Origin: Marilutibacter penaei
Lineage (GTDB): Bacteria > Pseudomonadota > Gammaproteobacteria > Xanthomonadales > Xanthomonadaceae
Length of the DNA: 64,000 bases
Assembly (NCBI RefSeq): GCF_014145395.1
Contig: NZ_JACHTE010000005.1
Location: 186,001 to 250,000, forward strand
Direction of reading: 5' to 3'
Shown: positions 19,572-32,200 of the stretch, piece after piece
How positions within the stretch are numbered: position 1 is the first letter of the stretch
Layout: every line of letters begins with the position of its first letter
The notes under the pieces: generated by a model
What the model saw: only the letters and a program-made list of their open reading frames with translations
What the model was told of the DNA's origin: nothing
The model's database searches: none
Program-made: the position numbers and the translations under genes

Positions 19572-22500
19572 TCAGTACCGACCCACGAGGTTCAGGAACC
19601 AGCCCCTGTGGTCGTAGTCGAAATCGGTCAGGTCATCGCTGAACTCGGTGAAGTTGTAGCCGATGCCGACGCGGAAGTTGCTGCCGATGTCGCGGTCGAT
19701 GCCCACCAGGAAACCACGGCGGTCGCCGCCGTCCTGCACGCCGAGCCAGCGGTACTCGAGCAGCGAGTTCCACTGTTCGGCGAACGCATAGCGGGCCTGC
19801 ACGGCGGCGAACGTGGTGTCCGAATCCGCCCAGTCGCCGGTCAGTCGGCCGTACCTCACCTCGCCCTCGCGCCGCATCAGCTTGCCAGCGAACTCCCAGC
19901 GCGTATGCGGGCTGTACACGCCCTCGAACGACAGGATCTGGCTGCGCTGGTCGTAGTCGGTGACGTTGTCGCCCACCTGCTCAAGCGACGACACGTCGTA
20001 CAGGTAGGTGTACTTGCCGAACAGGGCATAACGGGTGCTGTTCCACGGCCGCCAGGCGAAGCCGAAGTTGCTTTCGATGAACTTCGCGCCCGCGAGTGGA
20101 TCGATCTCGTCGTCGGTCTCCGAGTAGTTCAGTCGCGCGGCGATCCGGAAGCTCTCGTTGAACTTGTGGGTCAGCCGGTTGGTGGTGACCCACTGTTCAC
20201 GCCGTTCGACGCCGGTGTCCTCGCGCCACTCCAGCTTGCTCTGCCACTGGGTGTCGTTGGAGGTGCGACCGCCATTGACGCTGACCGCACGGCGATCGAC
20301 GATCCCGGCGCTGTTCTCGAGCTCGCCCGACTGCAGGGTGAAGCCGAGGTTCCAGCCGATGCCCGGATAGAAGTCCATGCCGAAGGTGTGCGACAGGCCA
20401 TCGCCCTGCGGGTCCTTCAGGAACTGGCTTTCATTGAACACCGTGGTCTGGTTGGAGATCCGCCAGCGCTGGCCGAGTGTCCAGCCGGTGCTGAGGCGAT
20501 TGTTGAACAGCGGATCGTACGGGCTCTGGTCGGTCGAGTAGGTGTACGCACCGTACAGCGTGTAGTCCGAGTTGAGCCGGTATTCGGCGTTGACCTGCGC
20601 GGCATCGCCACGGTCGCCGGTGCTGTATTCCGCGCCGACGCTGGACAGTTCGCCGAACAGGTACTTGCCGCCGACGGTCAGCGCATCATTGTCCGCGTAC
20701 TTGCCGCCGTCGTCATCCAGCGTCACCTGCGCGGTCGCGAACAGGTCCAGGGTGTTGCCGAAACGGTGCTTGTATTCCAGCGCACCGAGCGTGCCGACCG
20801 CGTCACCGGACACGCGGTCTTCGTCGACGCTGCGGATCTCACCGCTGACGGTGGAATAATCCGTGATGCGCCACTCGGCCGTGACCTGTGCCTGGGTCAG
20901 GGATTCGGCATCCCGCTCGGCGACGCTGTAGCGGCTGTAGATATTGAAGTTGGGCGAGAACTGCCCCAGCACTTCGGCGCCACGCTCCTCGATGTCCGCC
21001 CCGGTGTCGAAGCGGGTGATCGAGAAACCGGCATCGACACTTCGCCACCAGGCACCCGCCGACCAGTCGAGCTCGGTCCAGCCCAGCTCCTTGAAGTTCG
21101 CCCTCGCCTCGACTGCCGAAGCGGTGCCCTCGCGCGCGCCCAGCCCGGAGTTCAGGCGATCGAAACTCAGGCCGCCGTTGTCCGAGTACCAGATCGGTGC
21201 ACTGCTGGCCTCGGTCCTGGTCTGCTCGATCTTCAGGAAGGTACCGCGACCGGCCTGCAGGGTCAGGTCCGCGCCCATGACCTTGTAGTCCTCACCGGCA
21301 CGGTTCTCGTCGACATAGGTCGCACCGAGTCCGACGTGGTCGCCAAACCAGTGTTTGCCCCGAAAGCCGGCGGTGACCTCGTCAGCGTCGAAGCCGCGCG
21401 GCAGGTACTCGTAATCGACCAGCAGCACCTGCGCATAGCCGTCAAGCGGGGTGTCGCGGGTCAGGGTCGGCACGTTCTCCCGTGTCACCTGCGCAAGTGG
21501 GCGGGTGAGAATCAGGCGGCCCTGGAACTCGTCCATCTCGTAGTCCGCACCGCGCAGCAGCGGCACCCGTCCCTCCACGCGGCCGGTGGTGGTATCCCGG
21601 ATCTCCAGCACCACCTTGTCCGAACCCGGCAGCACGTCGGTGTGCTTGAGGTAGTACAGGCTGCCGCCCGTGCCCAGGAATTCGGTATGGCCCGGCACGG
21701 TCTGCGCCTCGGAGGCGAAGCCCCGCAGCTCCGTGCCGGCCTCTCCCAGCGCCGTGCTGCGCCGACTGCGCCAGTCCACCGCACCGCCGTACAGCGAGCG
21801 CGAGTACTGGGCGTATTCGGTGCCGGTCACGCCGGTATTGAAGTTGCCCCACAGCGCCTGGTTCTTGTCCCAGTCGACACGCACGTACAAACGGCCCTGG
21901 GTGTCGATGTCGCGATAGGTGGTGGAGTCATCGCCGTACACCGGGTAATACGCATCCGGGTCAAGACGGCGGAAAATGTCCTGCGGGTCGGCATCCCAGA
22001 AGCCGCTGAACAGTTCGCTGACTTCGCGTTCCTGGGTGTCGGCCTGCGCGGTGACCAGGTACTTGCCCTTGATCTTGCCCTTCAGGTAGAACGCCAGCCG
22101 GCCTTCCAGCAGCAGGTCGCCGTCGTACTGTTCCGCTTCGTCGCCGAGCGGCTCGATCGACCCGGTGACCTTGCCGTCCGACAGGGTCATGTCGGCCAGC
22201 GCGACCGCGAACATGTAGCGGCCGGTGACATCGACCTCGAGTGTCTCGTGGACGGGCGTGGCATCGCCGCCGCCGACCTCCACGTCAAAGCTGTGCTGGC
22301 CAACCGGCACCAGGTACTCGGCGACGAGCTTGCCCTCCAGATCCACCGGCTGGTTCTGTCCATTGATGGTCACACTGCGGCCATCCGGGATATCCCGGCC
22401 CTGGACGCGGATGCGCGACCCATAGATCGCGATGTTCTGCTGGCGCAACGCATTTTCGCCGAACACCTCGTCGACGGCACGGCGCTCGTCCGCCTCGTCT

Positions 22501-23276
22501 TCCGTGAAGCGGGCGCCGTACTCTTTCTCGACCGAATCGCGGAGCAGGCGCGAGCCACGTTCGGCTTCCTGCGGCTGCACCAGTTGCAGGCGCCGCGGAT
22601 AGGTCTCGTCGAAGCTGCCATCGGCGCCGTAGGCACGCACGATGTAGATCAGTTCGTCGCCGGCGCGCGCTTCGTAGCCGGACGGCAAGGCACCATCCCA
22701 CTCGACATCGCTGACCGCGGCGACTTCCATCGGCACCGTGGCCAGCGGATCGACCAGGTCGGTGTCGCTGGAGCGGAACACCAGGATCTCGGCGCGGTCG
22801 ATGAAGGCTGGATAGTTGTTGTAGGCGTGGAAGCGGACCGGTTCGGTGATGCGTGAACCGTCGTAGGGCACCAGCGATGGTGCGGTGATGTTGAAGGCCG
22901 GCTGGCCGAGGTTGGGATCTTCGGTCGCCCACAGCACGCCACCATCGGGCAGCTCCACCGACCATTTGCCCAGGGCAATGGCCTTGCCGGGCCCGGCGGC
23001 CTCGACGCTGACCTGGCGGTTGGCCTGCAGCACGTCGTTGCGCGGTGCGCCTTCGGCGGTGGGCACGGGGACCCGTTCGCCACGCGTCCGCAGACGCATG
23101 ATCACGCCTTCGTCCGAGACGCAGTCGCCGCCCTCGCAGGACAGTCCGCTCGCGCCTTCCGCCGGTTCCGGCGGCTGCCCGGGCGCGGCCGCGTCCCGGG
23201 CATCCTGTGCGGCCGCGGCATGGGACATGCCCGCCAGCAGGCAGATCAGGGTGTAGTCGAGCATCTTCATCTTCAT
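19572..23276 (-). CDS. Large outer-membrane beta-barrel protein
   Basis: A 1,234-residue protein with a signal peptide (core YTLICLLAGMSHAAA, cleavage before QDA). Residues about 30-400 are periplasmic-type beta domains, including GKWSVELPDGGVLWATEDPN and a short sandwich at SRIRVQGRDIPDGRSVTING. From about 420 onward, amphipathic strands alternate with polar loops (YYPVYGDDSTTYRDIDTQG, AQYSRSLYGGAVDWRS), and the protein ends in GWFLNLVGRY with a terminal aromatic residue as BAM substrates do. It lacks an evident TonB box. It begins 14 bp after the giant repeat gene with GGGAGAG ahead of ATG 23276, so the two are cotranscribed. I propose it anchors or exports the giant protein; a transport receptor is the alternative. 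Confidence 0.8.
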   Translation of the reverse strand: MKMKMLDYTLICLLAGMSHAAAAQDARDAAAPGQPPEPAEGASGLSCEGGDCVSDEGVIMRLRTRGERVPVPTAEGAPRNDVLQANRQVSVEAAGPGKAIALGKWSVELPDGGVLWATEDPNLGQPAFNITAPSLVPYDGSRITEPVRFHAYNNYPAFIDRAEILVFRSSDTDLVDPLATVPMEVAAVSDVEWDGALPSGYEARAGDELIYIVRAYGADGSFDETYPRRLQLVQPQEAERGSRLLRDSVEKEYGARFTEDEADERRAVDEVFGENALRQQNIAIYGSRIRVQGRDIPDGRSVTINGQNQPVDLEGKLVAEYLVPVGQHSFDVEVGGGDATPVHETLEVDVTGRYMFAVALADMTLSDGKVTGSIEPLGDEAEQYDGDLLLEGRLAFYLKGKIKGKYLVTAQADTQEREVSELFSGFWDADPQDIFRRLDPDAYYPVYGDDSTTYRDIDTQGRLYVRVDWDKNQALWGNFNTGVTGTEYAQYSRSLYGGAVDWRSRRSTALGEAGTELRGFASEAQTVPGHTEFLGTGGSLYYLKHTDVLPGSDKVVLEIRDTTTGRVEGRVPLLRGADYEMDEFQGRLILTRPLAQVTRENVPTLTRDTPLDGYAQVLLVDYEYLPRGFDADEVTAGFRGKHWFGDHVGLGATYVDENRAGEDYKVMGADLTLQAGRGTFLKIEQTRTEASSAPIWYSDNGGLSFDRLNSGLGAREGTASAVEARANFKELGWTELDWSAGAWWRSVDAGFSITRFDTGADIEERGAEVLGQFSPNFNIYSRYSVAERDAESLTQAQVTAEWRITDYSTVSGEIRSVDEDRVSGDAVGTLGALEYKHRFGNTLDLFATAQVTLDDDGGKYADNDALTVGGKYLFGELSSVGAEYSTGDRGDAAQVNAEYRLNSDYTLYGAYTYSTDQSPYDPLFNNRLSTGWTLGQRWRISNQTTVFNESQFLKDPQGDGLSHTFGMDFYPGIGWNLGFTLQSGELENSAGIVDRRAVSVNGGRTSNDTQWQSKLEWREDTGVERREQWVTTNRLTHKFNESFRIAARLNYSETDDEIDPLAGAKFIESNFGFAWRPWNSTRYALFGKYTYLYDVSSLEQVGDNVTDYDQRSQILSFEGVYSPHTRWEFAGKLMRREGEVRYGRLTGDWADSDTTFAAVQARYAFAEQWNSLLEYRWLGVQDGGDRRGFLVGIDRDIGSNFRVGIGYNFTEFSDDLTDFDYDHRGWFLNLVGRY

Positions 23277-23290
23277 GGTCTGCTCTCCCA

Positions 23291-26200
23291 TCACTGTCCG
23301 CGGATGCCGAGTGGGCGCGTGGGGTCATCGCTGATCTCGACCCGCAGCTTGCTGCGCGCCTCCGGGCTCAGTCTTTCGGCGATGGCCTCGTAGACCGCCT
23401 TCGCCCGGCGCATGCCCAGGGCATCGTTGTACTCGACCGCTCCGCGCCTGTCGGCATGGCCGACGATTCCAATCACGCCTCCTCCCAGCTTCTCGATGTC
23501 CGCCGCGATCTTCGCGATCACAGGCTCGTACTGCGGTTTGATGGTGGACTTGTCGGTATCGAACAGGATCCGGCCCAGCACCGGCTGCAGGCCCAGCGAC
23601 AACAGCATGCTCTCGCTGTCATTCAGGTTGGCGCGCACGGTGACCTGCAGGCTTTCGGTGCGCTCGGCGGGCAACACGGCCAACAGTGCTTCCTGCACGG
23701 CCTTGGCGCGGGCATAGCCGAGGGCCTCCTGCTCCGCCGTGGCTTCGATCAGCACTTCGCCGCCGTCGTGGGCCATGACCTGCTCGGCCATCTTCTCGAT
23801 CACCGGCAGGTAGGCATCACGCAGGACAGCGCTTTCGGGCTCGAACAACACCGCTCCCAGTTCCATCTCGACGGTGTCCTCGCCCTGGATGCGGCCCGGC
23901 GGCAGCTTGACGCCGAAGTCGAAGCGCACCGGCACACCCGGGGTGATGCGACGCACCTGCGGATTGTCGGTGACGAACTCGGTGCCCGGCGGCAAGGTGA
24001 CCGGATCGATCTTCATGATGAAGTTGCGACCGCGGCTGGCATTGCCGCCTTCGATACCGACCAGGTGGTAGCGACCGTACTGGTCGGTTTCCACCAGCAG
24101 CCCTTCGACCGTGGCGATGCGTACGCCGGGGATACCGCGTTCATCGATGCCTTCGTTCTCGATGATGTAGTCGACGCGGTAGCCATCGGCCACCTGGCTG
24201 ACACGGCGCTCGATGCGCGGCGCGGCCGAGGTGAGGCCCTTGGCGGCGTCGCCCTCGACGTTCTCGACACTGACATTGCCGGCCGCATCCATCCTCACCT
24301 CAATGCCCTCGCCCGTGCTCAGGACGAAGTCGTCGGTGAAATCGGCCGATGCCAGCGTCTGGCTGATGACCACGCGGTGCGCCGAGGCCGGATCGGCCTC
24401 GGAACTGCGGCCGCTGACGGTGCCCAGCTGCAGGCCATGCAGCAGTGGCGAACTGGCGTCGGGCTCGGCCACCGGTCCCTGGCCGCGATCGACGGTGGTC
24501 GAGTTGGCGACATAGGCCGATGCAGCGAAACCACCCTGCGCGGTCACGTCACTCATCTCGGCGCTGTCCTGCCAGCCGTCGCCGTCGCGGTCGTTGAACA
24601 CGGTACCGATGATCAGCGAGTCCTCCAGCAGCGGATCCGCCACCATCTGCACCTCGGCCGTGGCGACGTTGGACACGGTCTCGCCATCGTCGCGCAGGTA
24701 GGCGCTGTTGACGTGCACGCCCGGGCGCACGCCGGCACCGACGCGCAGGAGGTAGCCCACCGTGGCGCGCTCGCCGACCGCGATGTCGATCTGGTCGACC
24801 TGGATCGGGTAGGTCCCGACCAGTCGCCCGTTGTCGTCGCCATCCTCGACCGTCAATGAACCATCGACATAGGTGAAGCCCGCCGGCGGGGTGTCGATCA
24901 GGGTGCCATCGACGACCGGCACGTCGCCGGTGTTCTCCATCACCAGCGTGTAGCGGACCAGGTCACCGACATTGATGTCGCGCGGCGAGGCGGTCTTGAT
25001 GATCCGCACCGAGGCCGGCTCATCCTGTACCGGCAGGGCAACCTCGTCGGTCGCCGTGACCGTCACGGTGCCCGTGCCCGAGGCGGAATCGCCCGATGCC
25101 AGCACCTCGTTGAGCAACTCACCGCTCGGTGTCGCCGCTTCCTGCTCGGTGATGGTGTGCGTGTACGCATCGCAGGTCGCGACCTGTCCCGGTGCCAGCG
25201 TGGTCGGTGCGCAGGTCAAGGTGGTGGGCGTGCCGCCCTGGAAGGTGTCGGCCACGCTCACATCGGCCAGCGTCACGTTGCCGGTGTTGGTCACCGTCAC
25301 CGTGTAGGTCACCACGTCATCCGGGTTGCCCACATCGGGCGTCTGGTTGTCCACGGTGAGGGCAGCGGACTTGGTGGTGGCGATGGCCGGGCGCTGGATG
25401 ACCGGCGTGACATCGGTCGCCTCGCAGTTGGGCGAAGCCGAGCCGGCCGGACAGGCTTCCGGTGGCAACGGCGGGACGTTCGGCGGCGGTTCGGCCGTCG
25501 ATGTCGCCTCGTTGACCACCTGGCCGGCGTCGGTGTCCGCCTGGACCACGGTGTAGCTGCCTTCCAGCGTACACACCGCGCCCGGTGCAAGCAGCGGACA
25601 GGTGATGCTGGCCGGGTCGATCATCGCGTCACTGATCGTCACGTTGGCCAGTGGCACGTTGCCGGTATTGGTCGCGGTCACGGTGTAGGTGAGCACGTCA
25701 CCGGTGCTGACCTCGCCGTTGCCATCGACGTCGTCGTAGCTGGACATGGACTTGGCGGTTTCCAGCGACGGACGGCTGACCGGATGGTCGGTCGAGCAGA
25801 CCACGCACTCCGGATCCGGATCGCCGCCCGGCGGATTGGTGGCCACCACGTTGTTGGCCACCGAGCCGGTGGCATCGGCGTCGACCGTGGCGGTGTACAC
25901 CACGTCATAGGTGCCCGGCAGGGTGCCGGCGGGCAGTTCGCACACCAGTTCACCCGAGCAGGTGTAATCGCCGGCGCTGGTCACCGTGCCGAAGCTCATC
26001 CCGGCACTCAACGAGTCGGTGAGGGTCAAGGGCTGGGTCAGGGCGGACCCGGAGACCGTCGCGCTGAGGGTGAAGGTCAGGGTGTCACCCGGCGCGACGA
26101 TGTCGCCGGAGGGCGGATCGGAGGTCTTGTTGACCGTCGTCGTCGCCGGCACCAGCGGGTGGTCGGTGCTGCATGTCGTGCAGACCGGGTCCGGATCGAT

Positions 26201-29200
26201 GCCCGGGGGCTTCGTCGCGACCACGCTGTTGCCGACCGAACCGGTGGCGTCGGCGTCGACCGTGGCGGTGTAGACCAGCGGATAGCTGCCCTGCGCGGTG
26301 CCGACGGGCAGCGTGCACACCAGCGGGCTGGTGCTGTTGCAGGTGAACGCGCCCGCGCTGGTCACGGTCCCGAAGCTCAGCCCCGGCCCCAGCGTATCGG
26401 TGATCGTGACCGCCTCGTGGAGTGCCGCATCCGCCACGGTGACGGTGACGGTGAACTCCAGGCTGTCGCCCGGTGCCACCTCGTCACCGGACGGCGGATC
26501 GGAGGTCTTGACCACGCTGATGGCGGCTGGCGTAACCGTCGTCGGAGTGCTCGCAGACCCGTTGGCGGTCGGGTCGGTTGCGGTTCCGGGAGCATCGCCG
26601 GTCGCGGTCGCCGTGTTGTCGACGCTGCCATTGGCCTCGTCCGCCACGGTGATGACGTAGGTGTTGCCCGTGGCCGTGCAGCTCGCGGTCTGGCCGGGAT
26701 CCAGTGTCGTCACCGAGCATGCCAGCGACGGCAGCAGCGGATCGGTCACGGTGACCGGTGCCAACGAGACGTTGCCGGTGTTCTCCATGCTGAAGGCATA
26801 GGTGATGGTGTCGCCGGCATTGCCAACGAGTCCGTCACCGTTGGTGTCGGCGACCGTTGCGGTCTTGGCCAGCGTCAACGCCGGGGCCGATGCGATCGTT
26901 ACCTGCGCGCTGGCGTCCGGGCTGGCGATCGCGTTGCCTCCCGGATCATTGCCGGTCGCCTGCGCGGTGTTGTCCACCACGCCCGCGTTCACGTCCGCCT
27001 GGGTCACCACGTAGTCGGTGCTGGTGCAGGTCTTCGTCGCACCCGGCGCCAGCGGACCCGGCGGACAGCTGATCACCGGTGCCGTGCCCGTGCCGCTGAA
27101 CACCGTCTCGTTGATCGACACGCCGGTGACCGTCACGTTGCCGCTGTTGGTGACTTCGAAGCTGTACGCCACGATGTCGCCAGCCACCGCTGCCGTGGTC
27201 GGAGTGACCGTCTTGACAAGCGTCAGTGCGGGGTTCGAAGCGATCGTTACCTGCGCGCTGGCGTCCGGGCTGGCGATCGCGTTGCCTGCCGGATCATTGC
27301 CGGTCGCCTGCGCGGTGTTGTCCACCACGCCCGCGTTCACGTCCGCCTGGGTCACCACGTAGTCGGTGCTGGTGCAGGTCTTCGTCGCACCCGGCGCCAA
27401 CGGACCCGGCGGACAGCTGATCACCGGTACAGTGCCCGTGCCGCTGAACACCGTCTCGTTGATCGACACGCCGGTGATCGTCACGTTGCCGCTGTTGGTG
27501 ACTTCGAAGCTGTACGCCACGATGTCGCCAGCCGCCGTCGCCGTGGTCGGGGTGACCGTCTTGACAAGTGTCAGCTCGGCGTCACGCGGCACCGGCACGA
27601 TGTTCGGCGGCGTGATGCACTTGCCTTGCGTCGCGTCGCCGACCGGGCAGGCGTTGCTTCCGCCCGTCGCGGTGTTCACCACCTCGCCCGCATCCACGTC
27701 GCTCTGCTGCACCACGTAGGTGCCCACCAGCTCGCACGTGCCGCCCGGCGCCACGTTCGTGCAGGTCTGCGTGTCGGGCGTGATCAGGCTGTCGGTCACC
27801 ACCACCGTCGGCAGCGTCACGTTGCCGGTGTTGGTCACCGTCACCGTGTAGGTCAGCGTGTCGTTCAGGCTCACGTCCGTGCTGCCGTCCTCGTCCGCGT
27901 TCGACGTCAACGACTTCACGATCGTCTGGTCCGGCGCCGCCGCCGTCAGCGGCACGCTCTTGCTGTCGGTGCCGTCCACCGCCGCACCGGCCGGCGGGTC
28001 GGCCGTCGCCGTCGCCACGTTGTCCAGCGTCCCGCCCGCGTCCACCTCGGCCTGCGTCACCGTGTGCGTGTACGCCGTGCAGGTCGCGATGTCGTTCGGG
28101 GCCAGCGTCGTCGGGCTGCACGTCAACGTCGTCGGCGCGCCGCCTTCGAACGCGTCCGTCACCGCCAGGTTGGCCAGCGTCACGTTGCCGGTGTTCTGCA
28201 CCGACACCGTGTAGGTGATCACCTCGCCCGCATCCGCCGTCGTGTTCCCGTTCGGATCGTCCAGCGACGCGGTCTTGGTGACCACCAGCTCGGCGTCACG
28301 CGGCACCGGCACGATGTTCGGCGGCGTGATGCACTTGCCTTCCGTCGCGTCGCCGGCCGGGCAGGCGTTGCTTCCGCCCGTCGCGGTGTTCACCACCTCG
28401 CCCGCATCCACGTCGCTCTGCTGCACCACGTAGGTGCCCACCAGCTCGCACGTGCCGCCCGGCGCCACGTTCGTGCAGGTCTGCGTGTCGGGCGTGATCA
28501 GGCTGTCGGTCACCACCACCGTCGGCAGCGTCACGTTGCCGGTGTTGGTCACCGTCACCGTGTAGGTCAGCGTGTCGTTCAGGCTCACGTCCGTGCTGCC
28601 GTCCTCGTCCGCGTTCGACGTCAACGACTTCACGATCGTCTGGTCCGGTGTCGCCGCCGTCAGCGGCACGCTCTTGCTGTCGGTGCCGTCCACCGCCGCA
28701 CCGGCCGGCGGATCCGCCGTCGCCGTCGCCACGTTGTCCAGCGTCCCGCCCGCGTCCACCTCGGCCTGCGTCACCGTGTGCGTGTACGCCGTGCAGGTCG
28801 CGATGTCGTTCGGGGCCAGCGTCGTCGGGCTGCACGTCAACGTCGTCGGCGCGCCGCCTTCGAACGCGTCCGTCACCGCCAGGTTGGCCAGCGTCACGTT
28901 GCCGGTGTTCTGCACCGACACCGTGTAGGTGATCACCTCGCCCGCATCCGCCGTCGTGTTCCCGTTCGGATCGTCCAGCGACGCGGTCTTGGTGACCACC
29001 AGCTCGGCATCACGCGGCACCGGCACGATGTTCGGCGGCGTGATGCACTTGCCTTCCGTCGCGTCGCCGACCGGGCAGGCGTTGCTTCCGCCCGTCGCGG
29101 TGTTCACCACCTCGCCCGCATCCACGTCGCTCTGCTGCACCACGTAGGTGCCCACCAGCTCGCACGTGCCGCCCGGCGCCACGTTCGTGCAGGTCTGCGT

Positions 29201-32200
29201 GTCGGGCGTGATCAGGCTGTCGGTCACCACCACCGTCGGCAGCGTCACGTTGCCGGTGTTGGTCACCGTCACCGTGTAGGTCAGCGTGTCGTTCAGGCTC
29301 ACGTCCGTGCTGCCGTCCTCGTCCGCGTTCGACGTCAACGACTTCACGATCGTCTGGTCCGGTGTCGCCGCCGTCAGCGGCACGCTCTTGCTGTCGGTGC
29401 CGTCCACCGCCGCACCGGCCGGCGGGTCGGCCGTCGCCGTCGCCACGTTGTCCAGCGTCCCGCCCGCGTCCACCTCGGCCTGCGTCACCGTGTGCGTGTA
29501 CGCCGTGCAGGTCGCGATGTCGTTCGGGGCCAGCGTCGTCGGGCTGCACGTCAACGTCGTCGGCGCGCCGCCTTCGAACGCGTCCGTCACCGCCAGGTTG
29601 GCCAGCGTCACGTTGCCGGTGTTCTGCACCGTCACCGTGTAGGTGATCACCTCGCCCGCGTCTGCAGTCGTGTTCCCGTTCGGGTCGTCCAGCGACGCGG
29701 CCTTGGTCACCACCAGCTCGGCGTCACGCGGCACCGGCACGATGTTCGGCGGCGTGATGCACTTGCCTTCCGTCGTGTCGCCCACCGGGCAGGCGTTGCT
29801 CTCGCCCGTCGCGGTGTTCTCCACCTGGCCGGCATCCACGTCCGACTGCTGCACCACGTAGGTGCCCACCAGCACGCACGTGCCACCAGGCGCCACGTTC
29901 GTGCAGGTCTGCGTGTCGGGCGTGATCAGGCTGTCGGTCACCACCACCGTCGGCAGCGTCACGTTGCCGGTGTTGGTCACCGTCACCGTGTAGGTCAGCG
30001 TGTCGTTCAGGCTCACGTCCGTGCTGCCGTCTTCGTCCGCGTTCGAGGTCAGCGACTTCACGATCGTCTGGTCCGGCGCCGCCGCCGTCAGCGGCACCGA
30101 TGCGTCGTCGTCGCCGGTCACCGCCGCGCCGGCCGGCGGGTCGGCCGTCGCCGTCGCCACGTTGTCCAGCGTGCCGCCCGCGTCCACTTCGGCCTGCGTC
30201 ACCGTGTGCGTGTACGTCGTGCAGGTCGCGGTGTCGTTCGGCGCCAGCGTTGCCGGGCTGCATGCCAGCGTCGTCGGCGCGCCGCCTTCGAACGCATCCG
30301 TCACCGCCAGGTTGGCCAGCGTCACGTTGCCGGTGTTCTGCACCGTCACCGTGTAGGTGATCACCTCGCCCGCGTCCGCCGTCGTGTTCCCGTTCGGATC
30401 GTCCAGCGACGCGGTCTTGGTGACGGTCAGCTCCGGATCGAGATCCACCGTCACGGTTGCGTCGTCATCCGGACTGGTGACGGCCGTGGCATCCGGGGCG
30501 GTACCGGACGCATTCGCGACATTGGTGATGCTGCCGGCATCGATGTCGGCCTGGGTCACCGCATAGGTGGCGGTACAGGTCGTGCTGGCCTGTGGCGCCA
30601 GGCTCGTCGCATTGCAGGTGATGGCGGACAGGCTGCCGGTGCCGGAGAAGCTGACCTCGTTGATGACCAGCCCGGACACGGTCACGTTGCCCTGGTTGGT
30701 GACCTGGAAGGTATAGGTCACGCTGTCATTGGCTGCGGCGACCGTGGTCGGATTGGCGGTCTTGACCATGGCCAGCACGGGAGTCGCCGGCAGTGGCACG
30801 TCCACCGCATCGTCGTCGGTGACGGCGGCGTCCGTGGGGTCGAGCCCCGTGGCCGTGGCATCGTTGGTCACGATGCCCGCGTCGATGTCGCCCTGCGTGA
30901 GCGTGTAGGTCGCGGTGCCGCAGTCGGCGACGCCACCGGGTGGCAGTGTCAGCGGCGCGCACACCAGATCGACACCCGGCATGAGGGTATCGGTCACGTC
31001 GATGCTGCGCACCGACACGTTGCCCACGTTCTCCACCGAGAAGGCATAGGTGATCTGGTCGCCAGCGTCCGTCACCGCAGGCAGCGCACCCTGATCAACG
31101 GTGGGGGCACCGGCGGTCTTGGTCAGCTCGATCGCGGCATTGCGCGGCAAGGTGACATTCGCCGTGTCCGGCTGCGAGCTGATGCGGTTGCTCCCGGGCG
31201 GCGTGCCCTGCGCGGTCGCGCTGTTGTTGACCACGCCCACGTCCATTTCGGCCTGCGTGATGGTGTGCACGCCGGTGCAGGTCGTCACCGAATCGGGCGG
31301 CGACGTGGCCGGGATGTCGACCTTGTCGCAGGTGGCCGGCGCGTCCAGCTTCGGGTCCGTGATCCCGATGTCACTCAGTGTGACGTTGCCGGTGTTGGTC
31401 ACCACGAAGGTATAGGTGATGGTGTCGCCGGCATCGGTGGCCGCAGGGTCGGCGCCCTGGTCCACGCTGGGCGTGCCCGCGGTCTTGTCGATGGTGAGCG
31501 ACTGCTGCTGCGGCGCGATGTCGACGTCGGCACCGGCATCCGTCGTGCCGCCGTCCCAGGTCGCATTCGCGGTGTTCTCGATGACGCCATCACCGCCGCC
31601 ACGCGTGTCGAAGTCGGTCTGGGTGGCGACGTAGGTGCCCGTGCAGACGAAGCCGTCGCCCGGCGCCAGGCTGGCGATCGGGCTGGCCGGGGTGCAGCTC
31701 AGGGTCGCGGCAACGAGCGGGTCGGTCACCACCAGGTTGGTCAGCGTGACGTTCCCGGTGTTCGTACCGGTGATGGTGTAGGTGATGACGTCGCCCGGAT
31801 CGTTGACGACGGTGACATCGGCCACCTTGTCGAAGTCGAGCACCGGATTCTGGTCGATCCGTATCCGCAGCGTGTCGTCGACTGTCAACGGTGTGCCCGC
31901 CCCCACCTCGGTCTGGCCGGTCGCGGTCGCGGTGTTGTCCAGCGTGCCGCCGGCATCGATGGTGGCCTGGTCGACGGTGCGTGTCGTTCCCGTACAGATC
32001 TGGTCGGCCCCTGAACCGGCCCCGCCGAAGCTCACGTCCGCACCCGGCGCAAGGCTCGCGACGGTCGGGCAGGACAAGCCCAGGGTCGGATCGGAAACGT
32101 CGAGATCGTGGATCGTGACGTTGCCGGTGTTGGTGACGGTGAAGGTGTAGTTGATGATGCCCGGTGCGCTCACGGTGCTGACGTCGGCGGCCTTCACGAG

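Noticed and set aside
19572-23276. Ordinary TonB-dependent receptor
   Set aside because: No TonB box or plug domain is recognisable; the N-terminal 400 residues are other beta domains. Kept as a barrel of unknown role.
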